Shown: in pieces, positions 1 to 10,500 of the stretch
How the letters are laid out: each line of letters starts with the position of its first letter
Numbering within the stretch: the first letter of the stretch is position 1
Assembly (NCBI GenBank): GCA_024645045.1
Contig: JAHEGO010000068.1
Span: forward strand, 1-64,000
Length of the DNA stretch: 64,000 nucleotides
Origin: Sphingobacteriaceae bacterium
Lineage (GTDB): Bacteria > Bacteroidota > Bacteroidia > Sphingobacteriales > Sphingobacteriaceae
Direction of reading: 5' to 3'
Notes under the pieces: generated by a model
Told to the model about the DNA's origin: nothing
What the model saw: only the letters and a program-made list of their open reading frames with translations
Databases searched by the model: none
Program-made: the position numbers and the translations under genes

Positions 1-3000
1 TTGAACCAAACTACCGAAGAGGGTGCAGGTGCTGGTACATACAAAATTAACATTGTTCCAGCAGCAGCTACAGAAGATAGTATCCGTGGTACATACGTTG
101 GTGCATTGGTTCGTTTAAACCAAGCAGACCGTGTGACTATAAATGGTAGTTATGCGGGTTCAGGTAACTATTTAGTTTTCATTAACAAAAGTAAAACCTC
201 AAACACAGGTGATTTACAAATTTCGGACGGTGGTTCTACAACAAATGGTTGTCAAAACATTACCGTTAAAAACTGTACGTTTACTGCACCGTTTATCGCT
301 AGAACTTCTACTGCAATTACAAACGTAGGTATTTCATTATCTGGTTCTGGTGGACCTGTTTCTGGAGGTGGATTACACGATAATGTAACCATTGATAGTA
401 ATATATTTACGGGTGTTTACTATGGTATTTATGCTGTAGGTAATAACCCAAGAGAATACCAAAACTTAAAAATAAGATGGAATAACATGGGTTCTGTGGA
501 TAACAGAATTGGTCGTGCTGGTATATATGTTGCTGGTGCAAACAAAGCGTTAATCTTCAAAAACACAATTTTTGGTATCAAAACATTAGACTACTATACT
601 TGTGGTATCAATATTGCATCTGGTAACTTTACCAATTCAAGAATTGATGCAAACGTAATTTATGATATAGCTTACACTGCAACAAGTGGTGGATGGCAAT
701 CACGTGGTATGGATATTGCGCAATCTGCACCAAACGCAAACGATACCATTGTAAACAATATGATATCGGGTGTACGTTCAGATGGTTATAGTTCTATGTC
801 ATATGCCGCTTGTGGAATGTATGTACAAAATGGATCAGGCTATTTAATTGCAAATAACTCGATTAACTTGTACGGTTATTCTAACAGCACAACAATGACT
901 ACACAGTCTGTAACTGCTGCATTCCACGCAACCGCTACTCCAAGTAAAATTGATTTCAGAAACAACCTTTGTGTAAATAATTTAAATAACCCAAATTCAG
1001 CTGGTCAATCTACTGCATTCAACGCAGCGGCTTGGTTTGCGGGTTCGGTTACAAATGGTGGTCAGGTAACGGCTTTAGATAACAACAACTACAACGTAGA
1101 TTTAAACCCAAGAGGTTTCGTTGTAGCAGTAGGTTCTCTATTCTACCCAGATATGACTACTTATTCATTGGCAACAGGTACAGATAAAAACTCTTTCTCT
1201 GATATACCTCGTTTTGTCGATTCAAACAACTTACATATCAATGCAGGTACAACAGGTACTTTATTAGAGTCACATGGACAAAACATTGTTGGTATCAATA
1301 GAGATATTGATGGTCAAGTGCGTCCGGGTCCAACAGGATCTACAAATGGTGGTGCAATTAGATCAGATATTGGTGCAGACGAGTTAGACGGTGTGTATTT
1401 AGCTGACGTTTTTGCTCCAACTGTATTAATTGACTCTATTTCTCCAGCAGTTAATGCTTGTTCACAAAAAGCACATACTTTTTACTTTACAGTATATGAT
1501 TTAGGCGGTGTAGATACTGCTCAAGTTCTATATACTGTAAATGGTGTTTTACAAACGCCTTTCTTGGCAACTAAAACAGCACAAAGTAAATACCGTGCGG
1601 TTATCCCTGCTGTTGCACCAGGTTTACCTGTAAAAGTGTACATGTTTGCAAAAGACTCGGTAGGTAACAAAGCAACTAAATTGTACAAAACATACACTGA
1701 TGCGAAATTTAACTTTACAGCAACTACTAATGCAGATACTATTGCTTTAGGAAGTACAGTAGGTTTAAATGCCAATATGCCAAATACCACTATTACCATG
1801 AGTGGTAGTACAGTAATTTCTTCAACAGGCTATCCAAGTCCATACAATACAACTTATTGGGGTAACAAAGAGCAGTTCTTATATACTGCTGCTGAGTTAA
1901 CTGCTAAAGGTTTTGTAGCTGGAAAAATTACAGAATTAGGATTGCAAGTAGGAGCGGTTACTACAACATTACCGTTAACTAACTTTACCATTTCAATGGG
2001 TCATACAACCAATACAGCAATGTCTGGTTTTATTACTAGTGGTTTAAACACTGTATACATGAACCCATCATATACAATATTACCAAACCAAGTAAATACG
2101 CATACATTCCAAACACCATTTATTTGGGATGGAGTTTCGAATATTGTGATTGAAACATGTTTCAATAACTCAAACTGGAATGGTTCACAAACTATTTACT
2201 ATTCAACAACATCAAACGTTTCTTGTGTGTACAGTTATGCGGATGCTGCAACAGTTTGTGCTAGCCCTTCATCAGCTTATACTTCAGCAAACAGACCTAA
2301 CTTTATCATTAGTCAACCATTACAAGCTACCTATAACTGGACTTCTAGTGCTAATGGTGGTTTACAAAGCACAAACATCATCAACCCTAATGCAATTCCA
2401 ACAGGTACTCCAGGATTGTATTCTTACATTTTAGCTGCAACTAGCAACGGATGTACTTGGACTGATACTATAGATGTTCGTGTAATTACGGCTGTTACTC
2501 CTTCAGCAAGTTTCCGTACGGATACAGTTGCGGGTGTTGCAGGTGCTAAACCAACAACCATCAATGTAATTAACTCGGCTACTAATTATCCAAATACTTG
2601 GAATTACACAATTACGCCAAACACTTACATTTTTGTAAACAATACCACCGCTACAAGTAAAGCGCCTAAATTGCAATTTACTAGAGCAGGTGTTTATTCA
2701 ATTAAACAAAAAGTTCAAAATGCCGCTGGTACAGACTCATTAACAAGAACAAACTATATTAGCATTTCACTTAAATATTGTGATGCAGCAGTTTCATATG
2801 CCGGATACAATTACCTTTCAGCTGTTGGTTTAACTTCAATGAATGTAACATCTGGTTTAACTGCTTTACCAGCATACAATAACTTTACAGATTCAAGTTC
2901 AATTTTACCAGCATCTTTAGTTGCAGGTAGATCGGATACTGTAAAAATTAAATTAGCTGCAGGATCATACGGTTGGACTACAAGTAATGCAACAGCAGCT

Positions 3001-6000
3001 TGGATTGATTACAACAAAAATGGTCAATTTGAAACATCTGAGAAATTAGGAGAAATAGCCATTGCTGCCGCAGCAAATACGGGAACACTAGTATTCAAAG
3101 TACCTTACACAGCTGAATCTGGTATAACCAGAATGAGGGTACGTACAGATGCTTACAATACAACAGGTGTTAGTGCATGTGGAACGAGTAGCTATGGCGA
3201 AATCGAAGATTACGCAGTTAATATTGCTCCAGCTCCTTTAATGGCATTGAACCGCACTAAAATAGAACAAGACACAGTAGCTGTTTTACCAGCAACAACC
3301 AATGCAGTTGTATTGCGTTCGAAAGTAATTGTGACTGGTTATACCAACCGTTTATCATTGACTTCATTGACAATGAACACAACAGGTACTACAAACCTAG
3401 CAGATATTACCAGTATCAAAATTTACTCAACAGGTAACGTTGATACCTTTAATACAGCAACTCCTATTTATACAGCAACACCAGCTGCTACTGTTGTAGC
3501 ACCAGTGAACGTATTATTAGAAGGTGATACCAACTATATCTGGGTAGCTTATGATGTAGCAAGTGCTGCAGTCATAGGAAACTCAATGGATGCAGCTATT
3601 ACCTCAATGACTATTGGCGGTACTGCAGTAACACCTACAAATTCATCGCCAGCAGGTGTTAAAAAGATTTTAAACCAAGCAACTGTGAATACCATTGTAG
3701 GTTACCAACCTTTCAACGCAATTCCGGTTTATGCTGGAACAGTTGATAACCCAGTTATTGCTGCAAAAATTACCATGAACAATGGTGTAATTAGTAATTT
3801 AACAGAATTGAAATTTGCTTTAGCGAATACTAAGTTAACATCAGTAACTTCTGTTAGGGTAATGTACACCGGTAATGATAGTACTTATACAAGTATGAAA
3901 AAGACACAAGTTGGTATTGTGCCATTGTCTTATTCAGGAACAATTACCTTTACAGATAATGTTAAATTAGCAACAGGCAACAACTATTTCTGGTTAGTAG
4001 CTACTATGGCTAATTCGGCTTCAACAGGTGATACCTTAGATGCAACATTTGTAAGTGCAAAAGTTCAAGGAAGTACAATTGCTTCAACTTTAGTAGCACC
4101 AACAGGTGTGCGTAAAGTTTCTGCATTTCCTATAACAGGTTGTACTTCAGCGGCAACTATTACAAATGACGAAGATATTGCTTATGTTAAGATCGGCAAC
4201 TTTGTGAACCAAAGTACACCTACCTTGGCAATTACAAGTAATGCAGCATCTACTAATTTATATAGCAACTTTGGTAGTTTACCAGGTTTAGTAATGCAAG
4301 TAGAAGTGCCAATTGCTTACCAAGTGAACATTGTAAACTCTTCAACTTCATTGTACAATACTGCGGTTAACATTTTTGTTGACTTAAACCAAAATGGTAC
4401 ATTCGATTTACCAAAAGAACGTATTGCTAAAAAGTATATGTCAAGTGTAATTTCTGATCGTACCATGATAGGTAATATGAAATTACCAATTGGAACAAAA
4501 GGCGGTAAAACAGTATTAAGAATTGTAGCTTCAGAAACATCTGTAGATACAACTACTGCATGTGCTACTTATAGCTATGGTGAAACCGAAGATTATATCG
4601 TAACGGTATTACCTGCGCCTCCTGGAGATTACTTTGCACCAATTATTTCAAATGTTACTTTAACCCCAGATTCATCTTGTACAGCAATTGCACATACAAT
4701 TTCTGCAACAATTAAAGATACAACTGGAGTAGATAGTGTTTGGATTAAGTGGACTAAAGACGGAAATGCACAAACAGATATTGTGATGACTCACGTAGGT
4801 GATGTATATTCTGGAACAATTCCAGCTCAAGGTAAATCAGTAGTAAGATTTAAATTATTGGCACAAGACAATAGCCCAAGAGCAAACGAAAGCACCACAA
4901 AATCTGATGTGTACCGTGACGAATACTTGAAAGCTGCATTAAATGCAGGTCCTGATGGATTCGTAGCTGCAGGTGGAAGCTACCAAATTGATGCCGCTAT
5001 CAAACGTGAGCCAACATTCGGTACTTCACAATATAATACCATGGTATACGGATTCTATAGATATTATGGCGCAATGAAATACCAAGAAATTATTACAGCA
5101 GCAGAATTACAGGCCAAAGGCTTAACTGCTGGTGTAATTAATACCATTGCTTGGAATACAACCGGTACACAAAGTACAGATACTATGTTAGACTTTACAG
5201 TAAGCATGGGTAATACTTCACAAGGAGACGTTGCTTCAAGTTATATTACTTCAGGTTTAACACAAGTAATTAATCCAAGAAAATTTGTACCAGTAGCAGG
5301 TGGTTTTGCAAAATCTGCAGTACCATTTAACACTAACTTTGTGTGGGACGGAGTATCTAACATTGTAGTTTCATGGTGTTGGTCTAACAATGATGGTGGA
5401 ACTGCATCGTCATCTACTAACCCTTATGTATATTATACTTCTGGTTACAGTTCAGGTATTGCTAGATACTACTATATGGACAACGTATCGTCATCTACTG
5501 CATGTGGATGGAGTACAGAAGGTTATTCAACTACTGCTAGAACAGACATTATGTTGAAACAATCTTTACCATATACATATAACTGGACACAATCAACTAA
5601 TGGTGGTTTATCTGCCTTGAATATTCCAAACCCAATTGCAACACCAACGGGTGGTGTAGGTTCATACCAATATGTAGTAACAGTTGGTGATGGTGCTTGT
5701 ACTGCAAACGATACAGTAATGGTAACAGTATTACCAGTTCCAACTGTAGACTTAGGTACAGCAACAGGTTTAATTTGCGGAAATACACCAAGAATATTAG
5801 ACGCTGGTAACCCAGATGCAGCTAGTTACAGATGGTATGTAAACAATGCAATTGATCCAAACACTAACAGAACAATGGTTGCAAGTGCAGCTGGTATGTA
5901 TAAAGTAGTAGTTACAGACAGAGCTGGTCAAACAGCTGTTGACTCTATTAACTTAACATCTGGTGCAGCATTTACATTCAACATTGGTGCTGATACCCTA

Positions 6001-7356
6001 GGATTATGTGTGGGTGGAACTAGAACATTAGATCCAGGAACTTACCCATCATACTTATGGTCAACAGGTGCAACAACTAGAACATTAGCAGTATCAACTA
6101 CAGGTATTTATTCATTAACTGTATCAAATGCTGGTGGATGTATTGCATCTGATACCTTCAGGGTAGTTTCAGTTGCTCCAACAACAGTTAACTTAGGTGC
6201 AGATCAAGCAATTTGTACTAGTGCTCCATTGACATTAGATGCAGGTAACGCAGGTGCAACTTACTTATGGTCAACAGGTGCAACTACAAGAACAATTCAA
6301 GCTAAATATGCTGGAACTTATTCAGTAAGAGTAAATACAGTAACAGGTTGTACATTATTTGACACCATTGCAATTACAAACTTACCAGCTCCGTCTGTAA
6401 GTATAGGTCCTGACTTCCAACTATGTCCAGGTAGTACTTCTATCTTAGACGCTGGTAATGCAGGTAGCACATTCTTGTGGTCAACAGGTGCAACTACACA
6501 AACAGTTACAATTTCATCAGCTGGTACTTACTTTGTAACAGTAACAGGTGCTAACGGTTGTGCTACAAACGATACAATTGTAGTAACTCCTAAAACAGCT
6601 CCAGTGGTTAACTTAGGTGCAGATCAAAATATCTGTACAAGTGATACTGTTACATTAGATGCAGGTAACGCAGGTGCAACATACTTATGGTCAACTGGTG
6701 CAACTACTCAAACAATCAGAGTTAGTTTAGCTAATACTTACTCAGTAGCAGTAACCAATGTAGGTGGATGTACAACTAATGATGCAGTTGTCATTACTAA
6801 CAAAGCAGTTCCTAATTCAACATTCACTACACAAGTAGTAGATACAACTAAAGGACAACAAGTTAAATTCACTGCAGTAGCTGCAGCTGGTACAAGCTAT
6901 GCTTGGAACTTCGGAGATCCAACAAGTACATCAAATACTTCAAGTTTATCTACTCCTACACATTTATTCAGTGCTCCAGGTAACTACACTGTAACCTTAA
7001 CTGTAACAAATGTGGCAACAGGATGTAAATCAGTAACTCAAACACAGGTAACTGTAACAGGATTTGCGAATGACTTTGCAAAAGCATTCAAATTAGTTGC
7101 AGCACCTAATCCTTTCGCTGGAAACACTAAGATTAACTATGAATTGCCAAGCAATGCAAATGTTACCTTAGAAGTATACGATATGATTGGTAGAAAAGTA
7201 AGCACTATCGCTAACTCAACTTACCAAGAATCAGGTGTACATACTTATGATTTCTCTGCAGGTGATAATCAAAATGCAAGTGGAGTTTACATGGTTCGTT
7301 TAATTGTAGACGGTCAAGTAGCAATCTTGAGAGTGATTGATATCGCAAACAGATAA
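1..7356 (+). CDS. Giant secreted surface protein with T9SS sorting domain (5' end cut by window)
   Basis: The reading frame is open at base 1, so this is the C-terminal 2451 residues of a longer protein; the TTG at base 1 is probably not the start. Visible modules: right-handed beta-helix (about 1-465, ending in the DIGADE motif typical of such proteins), a jelly-roll-like domain with a YTAAEL.AKG signature seen twice (about 600-775 and 1670-1860), GEVED domains (about 925-1075 with GEIEDY, and 1380-1537 with GETEDY), two modules resembling the BNR_assoc_N domain (about 1080-1375), five Ig-like repeats (1916-2272), a PKD domain (about 2275-2355, WNFGDP), and a type A T9SS sorting domain (about 2363-2451, starting near APNPF). 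This is the architecture of a cell-surface or released adhesin; the ligand is unknown. Its beta-helix resembles the third beta-helix of the next gene. It uses many C-ending Asn codons, which may reflect strong expression. Confidence 0.9.
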   Translation: MNQTTEEGAGAGTYKINIVPAAATEDSIRGTYVGALVRLNQADRVTINGSYAGSGNYLVFINKSKTSNTGDLQISDGGSTTNGCQNITVKNCTFTAPFIARTSTAITNVGISLSGSGGPVSGGGLHDNVTIDSNIFTGVYYGIYAVGNNPREYQNLKIRWNNMGSVDNRIGRAGIYVAGANKALIFKNTIFGIKTLDYYTCGINIASGNFTNSRIDANVIYDIAYTATSGGWQSRGMDIAQSAPNANDTIVNNMISGVRSDGYSSMSYAACGMYVQNGSGYLIANNSINLYGYSNSTTMTTQSVTAAFHATATPSKIDFRNNLCVNNLNNPNSAGQSTAFNAAAWFAGSVTNGGQVTALDNNNYNVDLNPRGFVVAVGSLFYPDMTTYSLATGTDKNSFSDIPRFVDSNNLHINAGTTGTLLESHGQNIVGINRDIDGQVRPGPTGSTNGGAIRSDIGADELDGVYLADVFAPTVLIDSISPAVNACSQKAHTFYFTVYDLGGVDTAQVLYTVNGVLQTPFLATKTAQSKYRAVIPAVAPGLPVKVYMFAKDSVGNKATKLYKTYTDAKFNFTATTNADTIALGSTVGLNANMPNTTITMSGSTVISSTGYPSPYNTTYWGNKEQFLYTAAELTAKGFVAGKITELGLQVGAVTTTLPLTNFTISMGHTTNTAMSGFITSGLNTVYMNPSYTILPNQVNTHTFQTPFIWDGVSNIVIETCFNNSNWNGSQTIYYSTTSNVSCVYSYADAATVCASPSSAYTSANRPNFIISQPLQATYNWTSSANGGLQSTNIINPNAIPTGTPGLYSYILAATSNGCTWTDTIDVRVITAVTPSASFRTDTVAGVAGAKPTTINVINSATNYPNTWNYTITPNTYIFVNNTTATSKAPKLQFTRAGVYSIKQKVQNAAGTDSLTRTNYISISLKYCDAAVSYAGYNYLSAVGLTSMNVTSGLTALPAYNNFTDSSSILPASLVAGRSDTVKIKLAAGSYGWTTSNATAAWIDYNKNGQFETSEKLGEIAIAAAANTGTLVFKVPYTAESGITRMRVRTDAYNTTGVSACGTSSYGEIEDYAVNIAPAPLMALNRTKIEQDTVAVLPATTNAVVLRSKVIVTGYTNRLSLTSLTMNTTGTTNLADITSIKIYSTGNVDTFNTATPIYTATPAATVVAPVNVLLEGDTNYIWVAYDVASAAVIGNSMDAAITSMTIGGTAVTPTNSSPAGVKKILNQATVNTIVGYQPFNAIPVYAGTVDNPVIAAKITMNNGVISNLTELKFALANTKLTSVTSVRVMYTGNDSTYTSMKKTQVGIVPLSYSGTITFTDNVKLATGNNYFWLVATMANSASTGDTLDATFVSAKVQGSTIASTLVAPTGVRKVSAFPITGCTSAATITNDEDIAYVKIGNFVNQSTPTLAITSNAASTNLYSNFGSLPGLVMQVEVPIAYQVNIVNSSTSLYNTAVNIFVDLNQNGTFDLPKERIAKKYMSSVISDRTMIGNMKLPIGTKGGKTVLRIVASETSVDTTTACATYSYGETEDYIVTVLPAPPGDYFAPIISNVTLTPDSSCTAIAHTISATIKDTTGVDSVWIKWTKDGNAQTDIVMTHVGDVYSGTIPAQGKSVVRFKLLAQDNSPRANESTTKSDVYRDEYLKAALNAGPDGFVAAGGSYQIDAAIKREPTFGTSQYNTMVYGFYRYYGAMKYQEIITAAELQAKGLTAGVINTIAWNTTGTQSTDTMLDFTVSMGNTSQGDVASSYITSGLTQVINPRKFVPVAGGFAKSAVPFNTNFVWDGVSNIVVSWCWSNNDGGTASSSTNPYVYYTSGYSSGIARYYYMDNVSSSTACGWSTEGYSTTARTDIMLKQSLPYTYNWTQSTNGGLSALNIPNPIATPTGGVGSYQYVVTVGDGACTANDTVMVTVLPVPTVDLGTATGLICGNTPRILDAGNPDAASYRWYVNNAIDPNTNRTMVASAAGMYKVVVTDRAGQTAVDSINLTSGAAFTFNIGADTLGLCVGGTRTLDPGTYPSYLWSTGATTRTLAVSTTGIYSLTVSNAGGCIASDTFRVVSVAPTTVNLGADQAICTSAPLTLDAGNAGATYLWSTGATTRTIQAKYAGTYSVRVNTVTGCTLFDTIAITNLPAPSVSIGPDFQLCPGSTSILDAGNAGSTFLWSTGATTQTVTISSAGTYFVTVTGANGCATNDTIVVTPKTAPVVNLGADQNICTSDTVTLDAGNAGATYLWSTGATTQTIRVSLANTYSVAVTNVGGCTTNDAVVITNKAVPNSTFTTQVVDTTKGQQVKFTAVAAAGTSYAWNFGDPTSTSNTSSLSTPTHLFSAPGNYTVTLTVTNVATGCKSVTQTQVTVTGFANDFAKAFKLVAAPNPFAGNTKINYELPSNANVTLEVYDMIGRKVSTIANSTYQESGVHTYDFSAGDNQNASGVYMVRLIVDGQVAILRVIDIANR
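5977..6816 (+). repeat. Four tandem 210-nt (70-residue) Ig-like repeats inside the first giant gene
   Basis: Units begin at 5977, 6187, 6397 and 6607, an exact 210-nt period. A more diverged unit starts at 5746, 231 nt upstream. Each encodes a core like LG.D..IC....TLDAGNAGATYLWSTGATT followed by a GTY.V.VTN..GC segment, typical of Ig-like modules in T9SS cargo. Several units are nearly identical at DNA level over the LDAGNAG core. Confidence 0.9.
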
Positions 7357-7379
7357 TCGTTAAAAGCATAAATTTATAA

Positions 7380-7413
7380 GGCGACCTAGGAATAGGTCGC
7401 CTTTTTTGTTTTT
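7380..7413 (+). terminator. Rho-independent terminator after the first giant gene
   Basis: Perfect 9-bp stem GGCGACCTA (7380-7388) and TAGGTCGCC (7393-7401) with a GGAA tetraloop (GNRA type), followed by TTTTTTGTTTTT. It lies 24 nt after the stop codon, so the two giant genes are probably separate transcription units. Confidence 0.92.
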
Positions 7414-7534
7414 AGCATTTTTATCTAAAAAGAAGTTTAAACAGATTTAAAAAAACCATAATCTATTTTTTTTCTAGTTAAAATTTTTGAATTGCATTAG
7501 AAATATGATTATATTTATTATCAAACCATTTATT

Positions 7535-10500
7535 ATGAAAAAACTTTTACGTTATTTTTTAATTGCTACTGTTTTATTAACCGTTAATTTAATAACAAGC
7601 AAAAGTGCTCAAGCGCAATATTGTACAGCACCACATACATCGGCTTCGCCTTGTATTTCAAATGTAGTATTTGCGAGTATAAGTAATAACTCTGGTGCTT
7701 CTTGTGCTGTTCCATCATATACGAATTATCCAAGTAGTACATTTACCGCAACACTCATCAAAGGATTGACTTATAATATGAGCGTTGTAAGTACAGGGAC
7801 CAGTGATAACAAGGTTTCTGTATGGATTGACTTCAATCATGATTTTGTTTATGATGCTTCAGAATGGACACAAGTATATGCTGTTGGACAAACAGGAAAC
7901 ATCAACATTACAGTTCCAACAAATGCTGTATCTGGACAAACAGGGATGCGTATTCGTTCTAGGCTAGCATCATCTCCGAATGGCGCAACAGATCCATGTA
8001 CTTCTTTTGGTGGTGGAGAAACAGAAGATTATACCGTAACTATTATGGATAATTCACCATGTACCACCCCTCCAGTGGCAGGAACAACAGTTGCTTCTTC
8101 AACTTTCATTTGCCCAACGGTAAATTTCAATTTGAGTTTAACAGGAAATACATTCGGTACAGGCTTAACATATCAATGGCAAGTTTCGGCTGATAGTTTA
8201 AATTGGACAGATATTACAGGTGCAACAAATGTAAGTGCAACTTCTGCATTGGGATTAGTGCCTGCTTACTATCGTTGTAAATCTACTTGTTCTTCGGTAA
8301 GTACTTATTCTGTACCAGTAAAAGTTAGACCAAGGCCACAACTGGCTGCAGGTACATATACGATGAACCCTTCTTTATCTTCATCAGCAACTAACTTTAC
8401 TTCATTTGCAGATTTTATTGCTTCTGTAAATTGTGGAGTTACTGGTCCAGTTGTATTAAATGTAAAAAAAGGAACTTATGTGGGTTCGCTCAGTTTTTTA
8501 AATGTAAGTGGAACTTCTGCAATTAATACCATTACTATTAATGGTGCAAATTCTAAATTAATAGATACTTTGATTTCAGGAAGACCAGATTATATTTTAC
8601 AAATTAGAAATTCAAATTACATCACCATAGACAGTATGACTTTTGAAGCTCATGCAAATTCTACTAAAGGTTATGTAGTATCGATGGGTGATTGTAATTA
8701 TAATACTATTAAAAACTGTAAAATTATTGGTGACCAAACTGGAACAGGTACTACATTTGGAGGCATAGTAATTTCTGGTTCAACTACAGGTTATACTACT
8801 GCTACCACTGCGAAATACAATAAAATTTTAAACAATGAAATTTCGGGTGGATATTTTGGTATTGTAGCGTATGGAAGTACAACCATTGCAAACATGATAG
8901 GAAATCAAATCAAAAATAATATCATTCGTGATTTCTATACTTACGGCACTTATTTTTATGGACATGATAGTTTACAATTTGTAGGAAATAATATTCATAG
9001 ATTAAACAGATTGGTTACATCTTCTGGTTATGGTATTTATGTTGCTGGTGCAGGTCAACAATTATTAATAAAAGGTAATCGCATTCACGATTTATTTAAT
9101 ACGCCTACTGGGACCTCTGCTTTTTATGGAATTTATTTAAGCTCAACTGATGGTACAATTGCTAAACCTAATTTAATTATCAATAATGCATTGTACAATT
9201 TAAATACAAATGGTTCGCAATATTGCTTTTACAATACTGGTTCAGATTATTGTTTGTATTACAACAATACTCTTTACATAGACAACCCAAATGCAACTGC
9301 TGGGTTGATTTATGGTTTTTATCAAACAACATTGGCAACAGGAATTGAATTAAAAAACAATATTTTTTCTATAAGCAAAGGTGGAAGTGCTGCAAAATAT
9401 GCTTTGTATTTTGCAACTGCTACAACAATTCCCTCAACTAATTACAATGATTTATATGTAAACACAGCGGTTGTAGGTACTGGCGTGAACAACATTGCAT
9501 ACCATTCTGCTGCTCAAGCTACATTAGCAGCTTGGAAAGCATATTCTTCAGGAGCATATGATCAAAACAGCGTAAGTGTAGATCCAATTATTGCCAATGC
9601 GTCAATGGGTAATTTAAAACCAAATGCTGTTGCATTAAACAATACAGGTACAGCCTTAACTTTAGTTGCTGATGATATTACTGGAGCTATTCGTTCATCT
9701 ACACCGGACATTGGCGCTTATGAGTTTTCACCAGCAAATGATGATGCTACAATTACAGCCATTGTATCACCAAAAGGTGTTTGTCCAGGTTTAGCTACGG
9801 TTAAAGTTCGTGTTAAAAACATTGGATTGACAACCTTAAATACTGTTCAATTAAATTGGTCATTGAATAATGTATTGCAAACGCCATTAACATTTACAAG
9901 CCCAATTTTAAGTAATACTGATACAGTAATTACAGTTGGTACGTTTAACGTAACTGCTAATACAGTTTATAATTTAAAAATTTATACTTCATTACCTAAC
10001 AATGGTGCTGATGCAAATCCATTAAACGATACAGTTGTTTTAAATAATTTCAGATCGGGATTAACAGGGACATATACTGTAGGTGCTACAGGTGCTGATT
10101 TTACAAGCATTTCAGCGGTTGCTGATTTGTTGAGCGCAAATGGCATGTGTGGGCCAGTAGTGATAAATGTGAATCCTGCGTCGGGTCCTTATGCAGGATT
10201 TACTTTACAAAACATAACAGGATTATCTGCAACAAATACTTTAAAAATAAATGGAAACGGTGCTGTAATTAATACAACTACCAACGGTATCAATTTATAT
10301 AAAGTAAATTATACAACCATAGATAGTTTTGTGGTTAACGTAAATGGCGCATCTGGAATTGGTATTAATTTAAGAGAAGGTGATTATAACACCATCAAAA
10401 GAAATAAAGTTATCATCACTCAAGATAAAATTGCAAGTTCATATTCGGCGTTTGCAATGAGCGGTAGTGCTTCGTCCGCTACTACAGCTGGGCGTTTCAG

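Noticed and set aside
1-3. TTG at base 1 as the start of the first giant gene
   Set aside because: The frame is open at the edge, there is no signal peptide, and the sequence begins inside a beta-helix region, so the real start lies outside the window.
5746-6816. 210-nt periodic DNA as a CRISPR or satellite array
   Set aside because: The period is coding, keeps the frame and corresponds to Ig-like protein repeats.
7487-7534. Upstream start of the second giant protein at 7487
   Set aside because: The extra 16 residues would sit before a typical signal peptide that begins at 7535.
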